Below, in pieces: positions 33,908 to 43,882 of a stretch of DNA of 64,000 nucleotides. The stretch is from an uncultured Acidimicrobiales bacterium (GTDB taxonomy: Bacteria; Actinomycetota; Acidimicrobiia; Acidimicrobiales; SZUA-35). The position numbers and the translations under genes are program-made. The notes below the pieces were generated by a model that did not search any database, had not been told where the DNA came from, and was given only the letters and a program-made list of their open reading frames with translations. Where the stretch lies: NCBI GenBank assembly GCA_937922785.1, contig CALAJQ010000018.1, forward strand, positions 62,001 to 126,000, written 5' to 3'. The number at the start of each line of letters is the position of its first letter. Position 1 is the stretch's first letter.

Positions 33908-34762
33908 GTGAAAACCATATTGGAGTTGGGTTCCCAGAAGTTCGACATCACCTATCGAGCGCTGGTGATGGGAATCTTGAACAGAACTCCTGACTCGTTT
34001 TTTGATGCTGGCGAATATTGGGACTTTGACGACTTTCTCGCCAAGGCTGATGTGTTGGTTGCCGAAGGTGCCGACTTCCTTGACGTAGGCGGAGTTAAGG
34101 CCGGCCCCGGCGAGGATGTCACATCTGAGATGGAACTAGAACGAGTCGTCCCGGCCGTTCAAGCTTTGCTTGACCGGTTCGATTTGCCGATCTCAGTTGA
34201 CACCTGGCGAGCCGAAGTACTTGAAGAGTGCCTCAAGATTGGTGCCCACGTCGGCAACGACATCAGCGGGTTCGCTGACCCTGACTACCTGCCCGTTGCG
34301 GCAAAGTACGGAGCGTCAGTATTTGCCACCCACATCCGCCTGGCCCCCCGAGTTCCAGATCCTGACCCGATTTATGACGACCTAGTTTCTGATGTGGCCG
34401 AGTTTCTGTTGGATCGTGCCAACCAGGCGCTGGCTGCCGGAATTCCTCGGCAACGCATTGTTTTGGATGCCGGCATGGATCTGGGCAAGATCAAGCACCA
34501 ATCAGTTACGTTGTTGCACGCTTCAGACCGTCTGGCCAGCCTTGGCTATCCGTTGCTGCTTTCAGCGTCAAACAAGCGGTTCCTGTTTGAGCTGCTTGAG
34601 ACCGAACGCCACGACATCTTGGCGGGCACTATGGCCGCTCATGTTGTTGGCATCGAAAAGGGCTGTCGAATTCTGAGGGCCCATGATGTGAAAGGCACCC
34701 GCCGCCTCGCCGACATGATGGCCACCATTCTTGAACTACGTCAGGAAGCAGTCAGCTCATGA
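33908..34762 (+). CDS. folP2: FolP2-type dihydropteroate synthase homologue
   Basis: 284 residues, TIM-barrel pterin-binding family, from a GTG 4 nt after the DUF3179 stop. It has MGILNRTPDSFFD (DHPS: NxTPDSF), but the second loop reads DVGGVKAGPGEDV instead of DVGGESTRPG. This is the hallmark of actinobacterial FolP2, whose mycobacterial members are reported to lack dihydropteroate synthase activity. Later stretches are PISVDTWRAEV, VLDAGMDLGK and SNKRFL. It is therefore probably not the folate enzyme; its real reaction is unknown. It overlaps holA by 4 bp. Confidence 0.85.
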   Translation: MKTILELGSQKFDITYRALVMGILNRTPDSFFDAGEYWDFDDFLAKADVLVAEGADFLDVGGVKAGPGEDVTSEMELERVVPAVQALLDRFDLPISVDTWRAEVLEECLKIGAHVGNDISGFADPDYLPVAAKYGASVFATHIRLAPRVPDPDPIYDDLVSDVAEFLLDRANQALAAGIPRQRIVLDAGMDLGKIKHQSVTLLHASDRLASLGYPLLLSASNKRFLFELLETERHDILAGTMAAHVVGIEKGCRILRAHDVKGTRRLADMMATILELRQEAVSS

Positions 34763-35772
34763 CCGTTGTGCTGATCACCGGCGATGACCCAACTCTTGTA
34801 GCCCAATCGCTGCGTACCACGGTTGCGGAGTTACTCGGTGACGGTGACCGCAGCCTTATGGTTGAAGAGGTTGCCGAGGAGCACTACAAGGGTGACGGAT
34901 CAAACGATGCAGATCTCACACCGCTTGTGAATGCGGCTCAAACGCCCCCTTTCTTAACCGAGCGCCGAATCGTCATTGGCCGGAACTTGGCGATGTTCAC
35001 CAAGGGCGAACAAGTGAAAGGCCTGGTGCAGTGGTTTGAAAGCCCGCTCGAAAGCACGGACTTGGTTCTTGTGTGGGAAAAGGGCTCGTCATCGACCCGG
35101 CTCGGGGCGATTCCAAAAGCGCTTAAGGAAGCGTTAAAGGGCGCTGGCGCACAAGAGATCAACGCTGCGCCCAGTGGCAAGGCTCGAAAAGGGCTGTTGG
35201 CAGACAAGCTGGCAGAGTCTGAGGTCAAGCTGGATGCTGGCGCCCGCCAGCTTCTGGCTAACGTTCTGGGCGACGATGTCGGCCGTGCCGACCGAATTCT
35301 GGCCACGTTGGCGTCAACATTTGGCCCCGGCGCAAAGCTGGACTCAAATGAGATTCAACCATTCCTAGGTGAGAAGTCTGACGTTCCGCCGTGGGAGCTA
35401 ACTGACGCGATCGATTCGGGAGATATTCCGACGGCGCTGGAGAAGCTTGGCCGTATGACCAGGGGAGGCGAACGTCACCCGCTTCAGCTCATGGCAACCC
35501 TGCAACGTCACTACCAGAGTGCGCTTGCCCTTGACGGGGCCTCGGTCTCAAACGAAAAAGAAGCGGCAGCCATTTTGGGCATGAAGGGTTCAACCTTCCC
35601 TGCCAAAAAGGCAATGAACCTAAGCCGAAACTTAGGTTCACCTGGTGTTGCAGCTGCGGTTCACTTGCTCGCAGATGCAGATATTGACTTGCGAGGCGGC
35701 ACTGCTGTCCCCGCCGAAGCAGTTATGGAAGTACTGGTAGCCCGGCTCTCAAGGCTCTCATCTAGACGCTAG
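34759..35772 (+). CDS. holA: DNA polymerase III subunit delta
   Basis: 337 residues, normal length for the clamp-loader delta subunit, which opens the beta clamp. AAA+-like fold without Walker motifs, recognised by the actinobacterial pattern (LITGDDPTLVAQSLRTTV, PPFLTERRIVIGRNL, LVWEKGSSSTRLG, DVPPWELTDAIDSGD, HPLQLMATLQRHYQ). ATG overlaps the folP2 stop by 4 bp. The order comEA-comEC-holA next to rpsT-lepA is widely conserved. Confidence 0.93.
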   Translation: MTVVLITGDDPTLVAQSLRTTVAELLGDGDRSLMVEEVAEEHYKGDGSNDADLTPLVNAAQTPPFLTERRIVIGRNLAMFTKGEQVKGLVQWFESPLESTDLVLVWEKGSSSTRLGAIPKALKEALKGAGAQEINAAPSGKARKGLLADKLAESEVKLDAGARQLLANVLGDDVGRADRILATLASTFGPGAKLDSNEIQPFLGEKSDVPPWELTDAIDSGDIPTALEKLGRMTRGGERHPLQLMATLQRHYQSALALDGASVSNEKEAAAILGMKGSTFPAKKAMNLSRNLGSPGVAAAVHLLADADIDLRGGTAVPAEAVMEVLVARLSRLSSRR

Positions 35773-35819
35773 ACCGCCAGTAACGCGGGCTCCGTGCCCG
35801 GGAAACGGCAAATGCAGCG

Positions 35820-36083
35820 TTAGCTGTCGCTTGATGCGGCAGCGATTCGCTTAGCCAAACGGCTCTTCTGGCGAGCTGCGGTGTTCTTGTGAAGAACGCC
35901 CTTGGCGGCTGCCTTGTCGATCTTCTTCATTGCCATACGAAGCGCTTCGGCCTCGTTTTCGGTGCCAGCAGCGGCGTCGGCACCCTTAACAACGGTGCGC
36001 AGCTCAGAACGGACCGCACGGTTACGTAGGCGGGCTTTTTCGTTCTGGCGGTTTCGCTTGATTTGGCTCTTAATGTTTGCCAC
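35820..36083 (-). CDS. rpsT: 30S ribosomal protein bS20
   Basis: 87 residues, Lys/Arg/Ala-rich: MANIKSQIKRNRQNEKARLRN and the C-terminal HKNTAARQKSRLAKRIAA are diagnostic of S20. GTG start with AAAGGAAC about 9-12 nt upstream. It lies convergent to holA and divergent from lepA; the 71-bp divergent gap holds both promoters. Confidence 0.97.
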   Translation of the reverse strand: MANIKSQIKRNRQNEKARLRNRAVRSELRTVVKGADAAAGTENEAEALRMAMKKIDKAAAKGVLHKNTAARQKSRLAKRIAAASSDS

Positions 36084-36154
36084 GAGGGGAAGTTCCTTTA
36101 ATAAACAAGATCTGGTTCGACTGACAAAGGGTAGCGGCCCCAGAGGGAGTACCG

Positions 36155-37942
36155 TTGCGGACTGACATGGGAATCCACAACCTCTCTATTATCGCCCACA
36201 TCGATCACGGCAAATCCACCCTGGCAGACAGGATGTTGGAGCTTTGTGGCGCGGTCGAAGCCCGCGACATGCGCGCTCAATACCTCGATTCGATGGATAT
36301 CGAGCGTGAACGGGGCATCACAATCAAGCTTCAGAGCGTCCGCCTTGAATGGAAAGGTCACGTAATCAACCTCATTGATACCCCTGGCCACGTCGACTTT
36401 GGTTATGAAGTGAGCCGCTCGCTTGCCGCTTGTGAAGGCGTGATTCTGGTAGTCGACGCCGCTCAAGGCATCGAGGCTCAAACGCTGGCAAACATGTATT
36501 TGGCGTTGGAAAACGATCTGGATGTGGTGGCGGTCCTTAACAAGATTGACCTCCCAGCCGCTGAGCCTGACAAATATGCCGAGGAGATTGAGAACATTCT
36601 TGGCATCCCAGCCGAAGACATCCTTCAGATTTCAGCCAAGACCGGCCAAGGTGTCGAGGCCCTACTTGACGCCATCATCGAGCTGATTCCCGAACCCGAG
36701 GGTGATCCCGATGCGCCGCTCCAGGCGTTGATCTTCGATTCTCACTTTGATTCCTACCGAGGTGTGGTTTCCAGTGTTCGAGTGATGGAAGGAACCATGA
36801 CCTCTCGAAGCAAGCTTCGCTTCATGCAAGCCAACGCAGTCCATGAGGCGGATGAAATTGGTGTGAGAACCCCCGAGAACGAGGTGGTCAAGGAGCTCAA
36901 AGCGGGCGAAGTTGGTTACTTGATCGCCGGTATCAAAGACGTTCGTGATGCTCGTTCGGGTGAGACGATTACTACCGCAACAAAGGGTTCAGAGATTGCC
37001 CTTGAGGGTTACCGTGAGCCGCAGCAGATGGTGTTCTGTGGCCTGTACCCAGTAGACGGTGACGACTATGAGAACTTCCGCGACGCATTAAGCAAGCTCC
37101 GCCTGGACGACGGCTCGTTCAGCTACGAGCCCGAAACGTCGAATGCTTTGGGCTTTGGCTTCCGCTGTGGATTCTTGGGTTTGTTGCACATGGAGATCGT
37201 TCGAGAGCGCTTAGAGCGCGAGTTCGATTTGAACCTGATCGCTACATCTCCGTCGGTGGAGTATCACGTAACAATGAACAACGGCGAAGACCGGGTAATC
37301 GATAACCCTTCTGTCTTGCCTGAACAAAACGACTGGTCATCAATTTCTGAGCCTTTCATGAAGGCCAGCATGATCACGCCGTCGACCTACACCGGCACGT
37401 TGATGGAACTTTGCCAGGGTCGCCGAGGCCGCATGGAGAAGATGGAGTACCTCAGCCCAGAGCGCGTTGAGCTGGTCTATTCGTTGCCGCTGTCCGAAGT
37501 TGTGATCGACTTCTTTGATCAGTTGAAGAGCCGCACGGCGGGGTACGCATCGCTCGACTATGAGCCCATGGGTTATGAGAAGGGCGACCTCGTCAAGGTC
37601 GACATCTTGTTCAACAGTGAAAAGGTTGACGCTTTCTCCACCATTGTTCACCGGGACAAAGCTTTTGAATACGGTCGCAAGACCACAGAAAAGCTAAAAG
37701 AGATCATTCCTCGCCAGCAGTTCGAAGTGCCGATTCAGGCAGCAATTGGCGGCAAGATCATCGCCCGCGAGACCGTTCGAGCGTTTCGCAAAGACGTAAC
37801 GGAAAAGCTCTACGGCGGCGACGTAACCCGTAAGAACAAACTTCTGAAGAAGCAGAAGGAAGGCAAGAAGAAGATGAAGAGCATCGGCCGGGTAGAGATC
37901 CCGCCGGACACCTTCATCCGCGCCCTCCGACTCGACGACTAA
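36155..37942 (+). CDS. lepA: Elongation factor 4 (LepA), back-translocating GTPase
   Basis: 595 residues: G1 [10 protein letters not shown]3 DTPGH, G4 NKID, then domains II, III and V and the LepA-specific C-terminal domain ([23 protein letters not shown] split). Start choice: TTG at 36155 lies 5 nt after an AGGGAG Shine-Dalgarno (36144-36149), whereas the ATG at 36167 has none at a suitable distance, so TTG ([11 protein letters not shown]) is preferred. The stop overlaps the convergent photolyase gene by 4 bp. Confidence 0.97.
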   Translation: MRTDMGIHNLSIIAHIDHGKSTLADRMLELCGAVEARDMRAQYLDSMDIERERGITIKLQSVRLEWKGHVINLIDTPGHVDFGYEVSRSLAACEGVILVVDAAQGIEAQTLANMYLALENDLDVVAVLNKIDLPAAEPDKYAEEIENILGIPAEDILQISAKTGQGVEALLDAIIELIPEPEGDPDAPLQALIFDSHFDSYRGVVSSVRVMEGTMTSRSKLRFMQANAVHEADEIGVRTPENEVVKELKAGEVGYLIAGIKDVRDARSGETITTATKGSEIALEGYREPQQMVFCGLYPVDGDDYENFRDALSKLRLDDGSFSYEPETSNALGFGFRCGFLGLLHMEIVRERLEREFDLNLIATSPSVEYHVTMNNGEDRVIDNPSVLPEQNDWSSISEPFMKASMITPSTYTGTLMELCQGRRGRMEKMEYLSPERVELVYSLPLSEVVIDFFDQLKSRTAGYASLDYEPMGYEKGDLVKVDILFNSEKVDAFSTIVHRDKAFEYGRKTTEKLKEIIPRQQFEVPIQAAIGGKIIARETVRAFRKDVTEKLYGGDVTRKNKLLKKQKEGKKKMKSIGRVEIPPDTFIRALRLDD

Positions 37943-39288
37943 CGCTTTTTGATCTTCTCTAGCCGGGCTAGGGCTTCGAGTCGTTCTTTGGCGTGGTTTA
38001 CCATCGGCGCTGGATAACCAGCCGGCGGTCCGGCCTTGCAAGCTTCGGGCTCGTGAATGTCTTTGTCGGTCATGTGGGCTATTTCGGGAATCCACTGGCG
38101 TATATACGTGCCGGTGGCGTCGAACTTGCGGCTTTGTCCGGTTGGGTTGAACACCCGGTAATAGGGGGAGGCGTCGGTGCCCGAACCGGCCACCCATTGC
38201 CAGCCGTGGCTATTGGAAGCAAGGTCACCGTCAATTAGGTGGGTCATAAAAAACCGTGCGCCCCACTGCCACGGCAAGTGCAGATCCTTCACCAGAAACG
38301 AAGCAACAATCATCCGAACCCGGTTGTGCATCCAGCCAGTGGCTAGAAGTTGACGCATTCCTGCATCCACGATGGGGAACCCGGTGGTTCCCGTGCACCA
38401 TCGCTCGAACCGCTCTTTGGCCCCGGCACCACTATCGGTCTCGATACGGGCCATGTTTGCCACCAGCGCTTCTCGTGCGGTTTCGGGTCTTTGGAAAAGC
38501 ACGTCGGCGTAAAACTCACGCCACGCAATCTCAGACCGGAACACGTCTTCGGCGGGGTCAGGGCCCAACATCGCCAAGAGCTGGCGAGGATGAATGTTGC
38601 CCCACTTCAAATACGGCGACAGCCCTGAAGTGCCTGCAAGTCCGGGCCTGTTCCGGGCATCGGGATAGTCCATGACCCGTTCAGCCAAGAACTCCTCAGC
38701 GCGCTTCATGGCAGCCTCCTCACCGACTGGAGGTAGGTCTATGACGTCACCTGGCATTGGCGGCGGGCCTTCACCTTTTATGCCTGACACCCACTTCACG
38801 TCGGGTGCCTCGATTGGATCAGCCCAACCGTGTTGCTTCCAGACTTTGAAGAAGGGTGTGAACACTTTGTATGGGGTCCCAGCGCCTGAGAACACCGAGT
38901 TCGGAGCCACTGCGTAGTTTGAATCCAAGTAGTGAGTTTCGACGTTGTGCTCTGCCAAACCTTCGCCAACTTGGGTATCGCGCCGTCGACCATAGGGCCC
39001 ATGGTCATCGGTGGCGTAGACCGCCTCGGCCTCGATCTCTTCACACAACTTGGTCAAAACGTCTAGGGGTTGGCCGGTTCGAACAACGAGGTTTCGGTCG
39101 ATTTCAGCGTTTAGCCATCGCAGTGTTTGGGACAGAAAGCCGAGGCGATTGTTGCCAGAGGGCCCCCGCAACACTGGGTCATTGATGAAGACTCCCAGGA
39201 CCGGTCCGCGGGCAGAGGCCGCTGCTAGAGCAGGATTGTCATTAAGTCGGAGGTCCCGGCGGAACCAGATAATGGTGGGGCTGGGCAC
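37939..39288 (-). CDS. phrB: Deoxyribodipyrimidine photolyase
   Basis: 449 residues. An N-terminal antenna-binding Rossmann domain ([16 protein letters not shown]) and a C-terminal FAD domain with the class I photolyase core ([70 protein letters not shown]). It repairs UV-induced cyclobutane dimers using blue light, consistent with a sunlit habitat. GTG start. Head-to-head with hrcA, with 85 bp between starts. Confidence 0.94.
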   Translation of the reverse strand: MPSPTIIWFRRDLRLNDNPALAAASARGPVLGVFINDPVLRGPSGNNRLGFLSQTLRWLNAEIDRNLVVRTGQPLDVLTKLCEEIEAEAVYATDDHGPYGRRRDTQVGEGLAEHNVETHYLDSNYAVAPNSVFSGAGTPYKVFTPFFKVWKQHGWADPIEAPDVKWVSGIKGEGPPPMPGDVIDLPPVGEEAAMKRAEEFLAERVMDYPDARNRPGLAGTSGLSPYLKWGNIHPRQLLAMLGPDPAEDVFRSEIAWREFYADVLFQRPETAREALVANMARIETDSGAGAKERFERWCTGTTGFPIVDAGMRQLLATGWMHNRVRMIVASFLVKDLHLPWQWGARFFMTHLIDGDLASNSHGWQWVAGSGTDASPYYRVFNPTGQSRKFDATGTYIRQWIPEIAHMTDKDIHEPEACKAGPPAGYPAPMVNHAKERLEALARLEKIKKR

Positions 39289-39321
39289 GGTACAATTGTT
39301 GCCCAGAAGTATTCGCTGGGC
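39281..39321. promoter_or_regulatory. Candidate HrcA operator (CIRCE-like repeats)
   Basis: Three copies of the half-site CTGGGC/GCCCAG: CTGGGCA (39281-39287), TGCCCAG (39300-39306) and CTGGGC (39316-39321). The last two form GCCCAG-N9-CTGGGC, the 9-nt spacer of the classical CIRCE element, although the bases differ from TTAGCACTC. It lies between phrB and hrcA, where an autoregulatory site of HrcA would be expected. No classical CIRCE is seen. Confidence 0.4.
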
Positions 39322-39373
39322 TAAACCGGCGGAAAGCTGATTTCTTCTAATTTCCCAGGTGTAGGAATAGCCA

Positions 39374-40363
39374 GTGTTGGATCAACGCAAAGCTGCAATT
39401 CTCAACGCAGTTGTTGAGGAATACATAGAAACCGCCGAGCCGGTGGGGTCTTCGGCTGTGTCCAATTCTGGGGTAGTCAGCGCGTCGCCAGCCACCGTGC
39501 GTTCGGAAATGGCAGCCCTTGAGGCAGATGGTTTCCTCGCCCAGCCCCACACCAGCGCTGGGCGTGTGCCCACCGAGAAGGCCTACCGCTACTTCGTCGA
39601 CTCAGTCGGTGATGTTGAAGTTGAACGCAAAAAGTCTCAGCACATCTCTTCGTTCTTTCGTGAAATGTCTGGCGAGATCGAATCGCTTATGCAGGAGACA
39701 GCGAAGCTTCTAGCGAACCTGACCGACTACGCCGCCATTGTTGTTGACCACTCAACTGACGCTGCCCGGATCCACTCCATCGAAATGGTGCAACTAAGCG
39801 ACTCAGTGCTACTCGCCATTGTCGTGATGGACAACGGCGAGGTGGTGCGTCACTCAATTGAGGACGCTCCAATTGGCTCGGTTGACCTCTCGTCAGTGAA
39901 GCGCATTCTGATGCAGGCCTATCAAGGCGCACACCAGGGTGAGCTTCGCGAGCTTGAATTATCTAGCGACGCAAATACGAACTTGGTTGCTGAAAAGGTG
40001 GCCGAGGCCGTGGTCGCATCCACCGACGCCGAGCGTGTCTACACCGACGGAGCAGCCAAGGTTGCTCAGTCATTCGGCGCTATCGACTCGGTTTCGAGGG
40101 TGCTTACAATCCTAGAGCGACAGCTTCTAGTGGTCTCGCTGGTTACCGACGTATTGGACCGAGGCATGAGAGTTGCCATTGGTTCCGAAAACCGGATCGA
40201 ACCTCTGGAAGAGCTGAGTGTGGTGGTCAGTCCGTACCGAATCGATGGTGAAATGGCCGGATCCATTGCTGTGCTCGGACCGACCCGCATGCACTACCCA
40301 CAAGCCATGGCTACAGTGGCGGCCCTTAGCCGCCAACTTGGCTCTCATCTGAGCGAGAATTGA
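39374..40363 (+). CDS. hrcA: Heat-inducible transcription repressor HrcA
   Basis: 329 residues: N-terminal winged helix ([23 protein letters not shown]...[14 protein letters not shown]), [22 protein letters not shown] and the GAF-like dimerisation part ending in [18 protein letters not shown]. HrcA represses chaperone operons in cooperation with GroEL. GTG start; a weak -10-like TAGGAA lies 6 nt upstream. Followed by dnaJ after 10 bp, the normal hrcA-dnaJ-rsmE order; no grpE or dnaK here. Confidence 0.95.
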   Translation: MLDQRKAAILNAVVEEYIETAEPVGSSAVSNSGVVSASPATVRSEMAALEADGFLAQPHTSAGRVPTEKAYRYFVDSVGDVEVERKKSQHISSFFREMSGEIESLMQETAKLLANLTDYAAIVVDHSTDAARIHSIEMVQLSDSVLLAIVVMDNGEVVRHSIEDAPIGSVDLSSVKRILMQAYQGAHQGELRELELSSDANTNLVAEKVAEAVVASTDAERVYTDGAAKVAQSFGAIDSVSRVLTILERQLLVVSLVTDVLDRGMRVAIGSENRIEPLEELSVVVSPYRIDGEMAGSIAVLGPTRMHYPQAMATVAALSRQLGSHLSEN

Positions 40364-40373
40364 TCACAGAACT

Positions 40374-41471
40374 ATGAACGATCTTTATGAGCTCTTGGGT
40401 GTATCCAAAACCGCGAGCACCGAAGAAATCAAGAAGGCCTACCGCAAGAAAGCGCGTGAGGCTCACCCCGATGCCAATCCTGACGACCCCGAGGCTGAAG
40501 AGCGCTTCAAGCTAATCGCAGGCGCCTATGAGGTATTGAGCGATGACGCCAAACGGTCTCAATATGACCGCACAGGCACGGTCGGAAACAGTGGTGCCGG
40601 CGATCCCTTTGGCGGCGCCGGTGGTTTCGGTGACATCTTCGAAGCGTTCTTCAACATGGGCGGCCAGGCCGGCGGTCGGGCGCCCCAGCGAGGCGTAGAC
40701 CTCGAAACCACAACTGTTCTCACTTTGGAAGAGACCATTTCCGGTGTCGAGAAGGAAGTGACCGTAAGAACAGCAGTCACTTGTGACACGTGCGAAGCGA
40801 CTGGCGCGGCTCCGGGAAGCGAAGCCCGAACCTGTGGCACATGTCAAGGCGCCGGGCAGGTGCGCCAAGTGCGCCAGTCGATTCTTGGACAGATGGTTAC
40901 CACCGGTGTCTGCCCCGATTGCGGCGGCCTCGGACAAACGATTTCTAACCCTTGCGCCGATTGTGCTGGTGAAGGCCGCCGAGTCGAAGATCGAACCTAC
41001 ACAGTTAACGTTCCTGCTGGCGTCGGTCACGGCTCAACTTTGCGTCTCAGCGACAAAGGAGCCGTCGGACCGCGGGGGAGCGGAGCCGGTGACCTCTATG
41101 TGGAGATCCGTCTGGAACGCCACCCAATCTTTACCCGTGATGGTGTCAACCTTGAGGCCGAACTCCACATCGCAGTAACTCAAGCTGCGTTGGGGGCAAA
41201 CATCAAGTTTGATGCGATTGACGGTCAGGTAGACATTGAGATCCCGGCCGGGGCCCAAACCGGCAAACGGTTCAGAGTTCGTAACAAGGGCGTCCCCTCG
41301 TTGCGCGGGAAGAGCCGGGGCGACATGAACCTGACCCTCATCGTTGATACCCCAACCGGGCTTGGCGACGAGGAAGAGGCGCTTCTTCGTGAACTGGCCA
41401 AGTTGAGATCCGAACCGGTTGCTGAACCTCGGGAAGGGTTTGTCTCAAAGATCAAGTCGAAGTTCTCCTAG
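40374..41471 (+). CDS. dnaJ: Chaperone protein DnaJ
   Basis: 365 residues: J domain with HPD at 31-33, a Gly/Phe-rich linker (about 70-105), four zinc-binding CxxCxGxG-type repeats ([36 protein letters not shown]) and two beta-barrel substrate domains. The Phe/Gly linker is the DnaJ2 type found with hrcA in actinobacteria. Co-chaperone of DnaK; directly downstream of its likely regulator gene hrcA and 3 bp before rsmE. Confidence 0.96.
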   Translation: MNDLYELLGVSKTASTEEIKKAYRKKAREAHPDANPDDPEAEERFKLIAGAYEVLSDDAKRSQYDRTGTVGNSGAGDPFGGAGGFGDIFEAFFNMGGQAGGRAPQRGVDLETTTVLTLEETISGVEKEVTVRTAVTCDTCEATGAAPGSEARTCGTCQGAGQVRQVRQSILGQMVTTGVCPDCGGLGQTISNPCADCAGEGRRVEDRTYTVNVPAGVGHGSTLRLSDKGAVGPRGSGAGDLYVEIRLERHPIFTRDGVNLEAELHIAVTQAALGANIKFDAIDGQVDIEIPAGAQTGKRFRVRNKGVPSLRGKSRGDMNLTLIVDTPTGLGDEEEALLRELAKLRSEPVAEPREGFVSKIKSKFS

Positions 41472-41474
41472 TTA

Positions 41475-42161
41475 ATGCGCGATCGGCCAATGCACGATCG
41501 GCGCGATCATCCGTTGGTCATTGTTGACAGTCTTGATGCGGTCCAGCTTGATCAGGCCTCGGAGAAGCATCTGACGAAGTCACTACGGCTTAAGCCGGGT
41601 GATCCGTTCTTTGTTTCAGACGGTCGTGGACATTGGCGTAAGGCCAGGTTGGGCGTTGACGGGTTTTCATATGACGGCGCGCCAGAATTTGAAGAAGCTC
41701 CGGTGGTTCGTCGCGGGGTCGCGTTCACCCCAGTCAAAGGCGACAAGTCATCGTGGATTGTGCAGAAGCTGACTGAGCTGAACATAGACAACATTGTGTT
41801 GCTTGAAACCGATCGATCCGTGGTGCGTTGGGATGCCCAACGGAAACAAAAGCAGCTTGAAAAGCTAGGTCGGGTCGCCATCGAGGCCTGTGGCCAGTCG
41901 CGCCGAGTGTGGACCCCGGACATCAGTTTCGGATCACTGAGCGAGGTTCTGACCCGTCCCGGTGCGGTTATGGCCGAACCTGGTGGTCGATCGATTACTG
42001 ATGGTGACTACATCGTCGCAGTTGGTCCCGAGGGAGGATGGAGCCAGCGCGAAACCGAGCTGGGTGTTCACGTCGGGTTGCCTGGCGGGATCCTCCGAGC
42101 AGAGACTGCAGCACTGGCTGCGGCGGTTCAGATCGGCAGCTTTGCGGCCACATACTCCTAG
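41475..42161 (+). CDS. rsmE: 16S rRNA m3U1498 methyltransferase RsmE
   Basis: 228 residues with a PUA-like N-terminal domain and a SPOUT knot: VIVQKLTEL-type motif (SSWIVQKLTELNIDNIVLLE), KLGRVAIEACGQSRR and the SAM loop AVGPEGGWSQRETE...LRAETAALAA. Methylates U1498 of 16S rRNA. ATG 3 nt after the dnaJ stop; a second ATG at residue 6 is possible. Confidence 0.95.
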   Translation: MRDRPMHDRRDHPLVIVDSLDAVQLDQASEKHLTKSLRLKPGDPFFVSDGRGHWRKARLGVDGFSYDGAPEFEEAPVVRRGVAFTPVKGDKSSWIVQKLTELNIDNIVLLETDRSVVRWDAQRKQKQLEKLGRVAIEACGQSRRVWTPDISFGSLSEVLTRPGAVMAEPGGRSITDGDYIVAVGPEGGWSQRETELGVHVGLPGGILRAETAALAAAVQIGSFAATYS

Positions 42162-42304
42162 CGTGACCAATTGCTTGCGTTGAGTGGTTGAATGCGCCCT
42201 TTGTGTCGATTATGTTACTAAGCGTTGTGTAAGGGCTTGGAGTTACTGATGTCGACCCGCGGCATCGGCGGGGCAACTTCTACTTACTCTTTTGGAGATC
42301 AAAA

Positions 42305-42856
42305 ATGTCCCAAGTCGATGAATCCAACGAAGCAGATTCTGCCTATGGCCGCCGAGTAGGAGAGCGTCTTCGCGCTATCCGTCGCCAAAAGCGATTGTCT
42401 CTCCAGGATGTGGAAGGCCAATCCGGCCAAGAGTTCAAGGCGTCGGTTTTAGGGGCATATGAACGGGGTGAGCGTTCTATCTCTGTTCCTCGGCTTCAGC
42501 GTTTATCGGCCTTCTATAACGTCCCAGTCGACCAGCTGCTGCCCCGGGCAACCGAAGTTGGCGTAGCGCCTTCAATGGTTGATCTGACCGAGCAGAACGG
42601 TCGTATGGGTGTGAAGCTTGACCTAACCCAGTTAGAAGGTCTGGCCGGGCCCGAAGGTCAGATGCTGTCTCGCTACCTCACGATGATTCAGGTGCAACGC
42701 CAGGACTTTAATGGTCGGGTGCTAACCATCCGCTCCGACGACCTAAGGGCCGTTGCCTGCATTCTTGGAGTTGAGATGACTAGCGCAATTGATCGCCTGC
42801 GTGATCTTGGCCTCACTGGCGCAAACTTGGGTGCCACCACTACCCCCAGCGCTTAG
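42305..42856 (+). CDS. bldD: BldD-type transcriptional regulator with c-di-GMP signature
   Basis: 183 residues. The N-terminal helix-turn-helix of the XRE/BldD type (about 12-80: RVGERLRAIRRQKRLSLQDVE, SVLGAYERGERSISVPRL) is followed by the BldD C-terminal domain. That domain carries RQD (132-134), eight residues, and RSDD (143-146), exactly the RxD-X8-RxxD signature by which BldD binds tetrameric cyclic di-GMP and dimerises on DNA. In streptomycetes BldD represses development; here it more likely links c-di-GMP to growth or attachment genes. GGAG lies 8 nt before the ATG, and a 143-bp leader region precedes it. Confidence 0.92.
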   Translation: MSQVDESNEADSAYGRRVGERLRAIRRQKRLSLQDVEGQSGQEFKASVLGAYERGERSISVPRLQRLSAFYNVPVDQLLPRATEVGVAPSMVDLTEQNGRMGVKLDLTQLEGLAGPEGQMLSRYLTMIQVQRQDFNGRVLTIRSDDLRAVACILGVEMTSAIDRLRDLGLTGANLGATTTPSA

Positions 42857-42865
42857 CCCTACCGT

Positions 42866-43882
42866 CTAGCTTCCGACCACCAGGCTTTGGCCTGCTGGCC
42901 CAGTCGCCCAAACCTGGCCACACCCGTCGGCTGAGGTCACCGTTAAGTCGGTGGCCCCAGGTACCTGGGCTAGGGATGACGCTTGCACTCCGTCACCGGC
43001 TTCGCTGAAGACCCAAACAACTGAGCTGGAGTCGAGTAGGACCGCAACGGGCTGCCCTTCGCATGGCGTTGGCACAGCAACGGCGACATAGCTTCGATCG
43101 CCCACTTGATAAAGGTCCGAGCCGATGATCAACTCGAGGGCCGGACCCACCTCTGGTGGCCCGACGATGGCGGAGGTCAAGCGGGACCACGACGCCACAG
43201 CCGCTAAAACAACAAATATGCCAGCGACGCCAGCGGCAGTCTTCAGACTTGGCAGTCGTGGCTTGGGCAAAGAGCCTTTTGAGATTGTTAGTTTCGAGAT
43301 CGGTCCTGTTGGTTTGTCTACCGAATCACTTGCTAGCCGGGCTAAGGCCATCTGGGCCCGGCGGGCGGTGTAGCTAGCGTCGGTTGCCTTTAGACGATCG
43401 GCCAGGGCTTGCCACTCTGAGCGCTGATCGATAGTGACTGAGTCGGCGTCCCACCTTTCGATCATTTCGTCCACAATTTGGCCCAGGCCGGCTAGGTCGG
43501 TTGCCGCATCGGTGACCGTGCCGTCGGGGCTGCATAAAGTTGTGCGAGCGTCGCCCGAAACGATGATGTGGTCCATGGCCAACTTGCCATGGGCCAGATT
43601 TCGCTCATGCAAATTGGTCAGGGTTTCGGCGGTCGAGCCCAGCAGCCGGGCTGCAGTACGAGGCGCCGGGCGAGCTGTCCTAAGGGTTGTTGTGCCAGCG
43701 TGAGCCGTTCTGATTGTGAACGGGTCTTCAGTGACGCCTACCAGGCGCACTATTCCCTGGTTTCGGGCTAGCGCCAGCCACTGCGCTTCTTGTTTTCGGT
43801 TAGCGGAATCTGTGGGCAGTGATTGCTTGTCAACCACGACCCGTCCGTCGGGAAGGCTTTGAAGGGTGACTCGAGTGGTCAC
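42866..43882 (-). CDS. Membrane-anchored protein with degenerate kinase domain (pseudokinase)
   Basis: 338 residues from a GTG with an AGGAGA Shine-Dalgarno. The cytosolic part (about 1-185) keeps the outline of a Ser/Thr kinase: a beta-3-like VVVDKQ (Lys19), then LHERNLAHGKLAMDHIIV where HRDLxxxN is expected, and LCSPDG where DFG is expected. The catalytic Asp is absent (HGK), so phosphotransfer is unlikely. A membrane helix (about 216-236) is followed by a roughly 100-residue extracellular domain with two Cys (TPCEGQ, ADGCGQ). Mycobacterial MviN uses a similar pseudokinase as a scaffold, but no link to murJ is shown. Confidence 0.75.
   Translation of the reverse strand: MTTRVTLQSLPDGRVVVDKQSLPTDSANRKQEAQWLALARNQGIVRLVGVTEDPFTIRTAHAGTTTLRTARPAPRTAARLLGSTAETLTNLHERNLAHGKLAMDHIIVSGDARTTLCSPDGTVTDAATDLAGLGQIVDEMIERWDADSVTIDQRSEWQALADRLKATDASYTARRAQMALARLASDSVDKPTGPISKLTISKGSLPKPRLPSLKTAAGVAGIFVVLAAVASWSRLTSAIVGPPEVGPALELIIGSDLYQVGDRSYVAVAVPTPCEGQPVAVLLDSSSVVWVFSEAGDGVQASSLAQVPGATDLTVTSADGCGQVWATGPAGQSLVVGS

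Noticed and set aside
10197..35816. Similar short strings after stops (CCGTGGCCGGGGAACGGCAA near 10199 and CCGTGCCCGGGAAACGGCAA near 35791)
   Set aside because: They look related by eye, but two short GC-rich strings are not enough to define a repeat family; probably simple terminator-like sequence.
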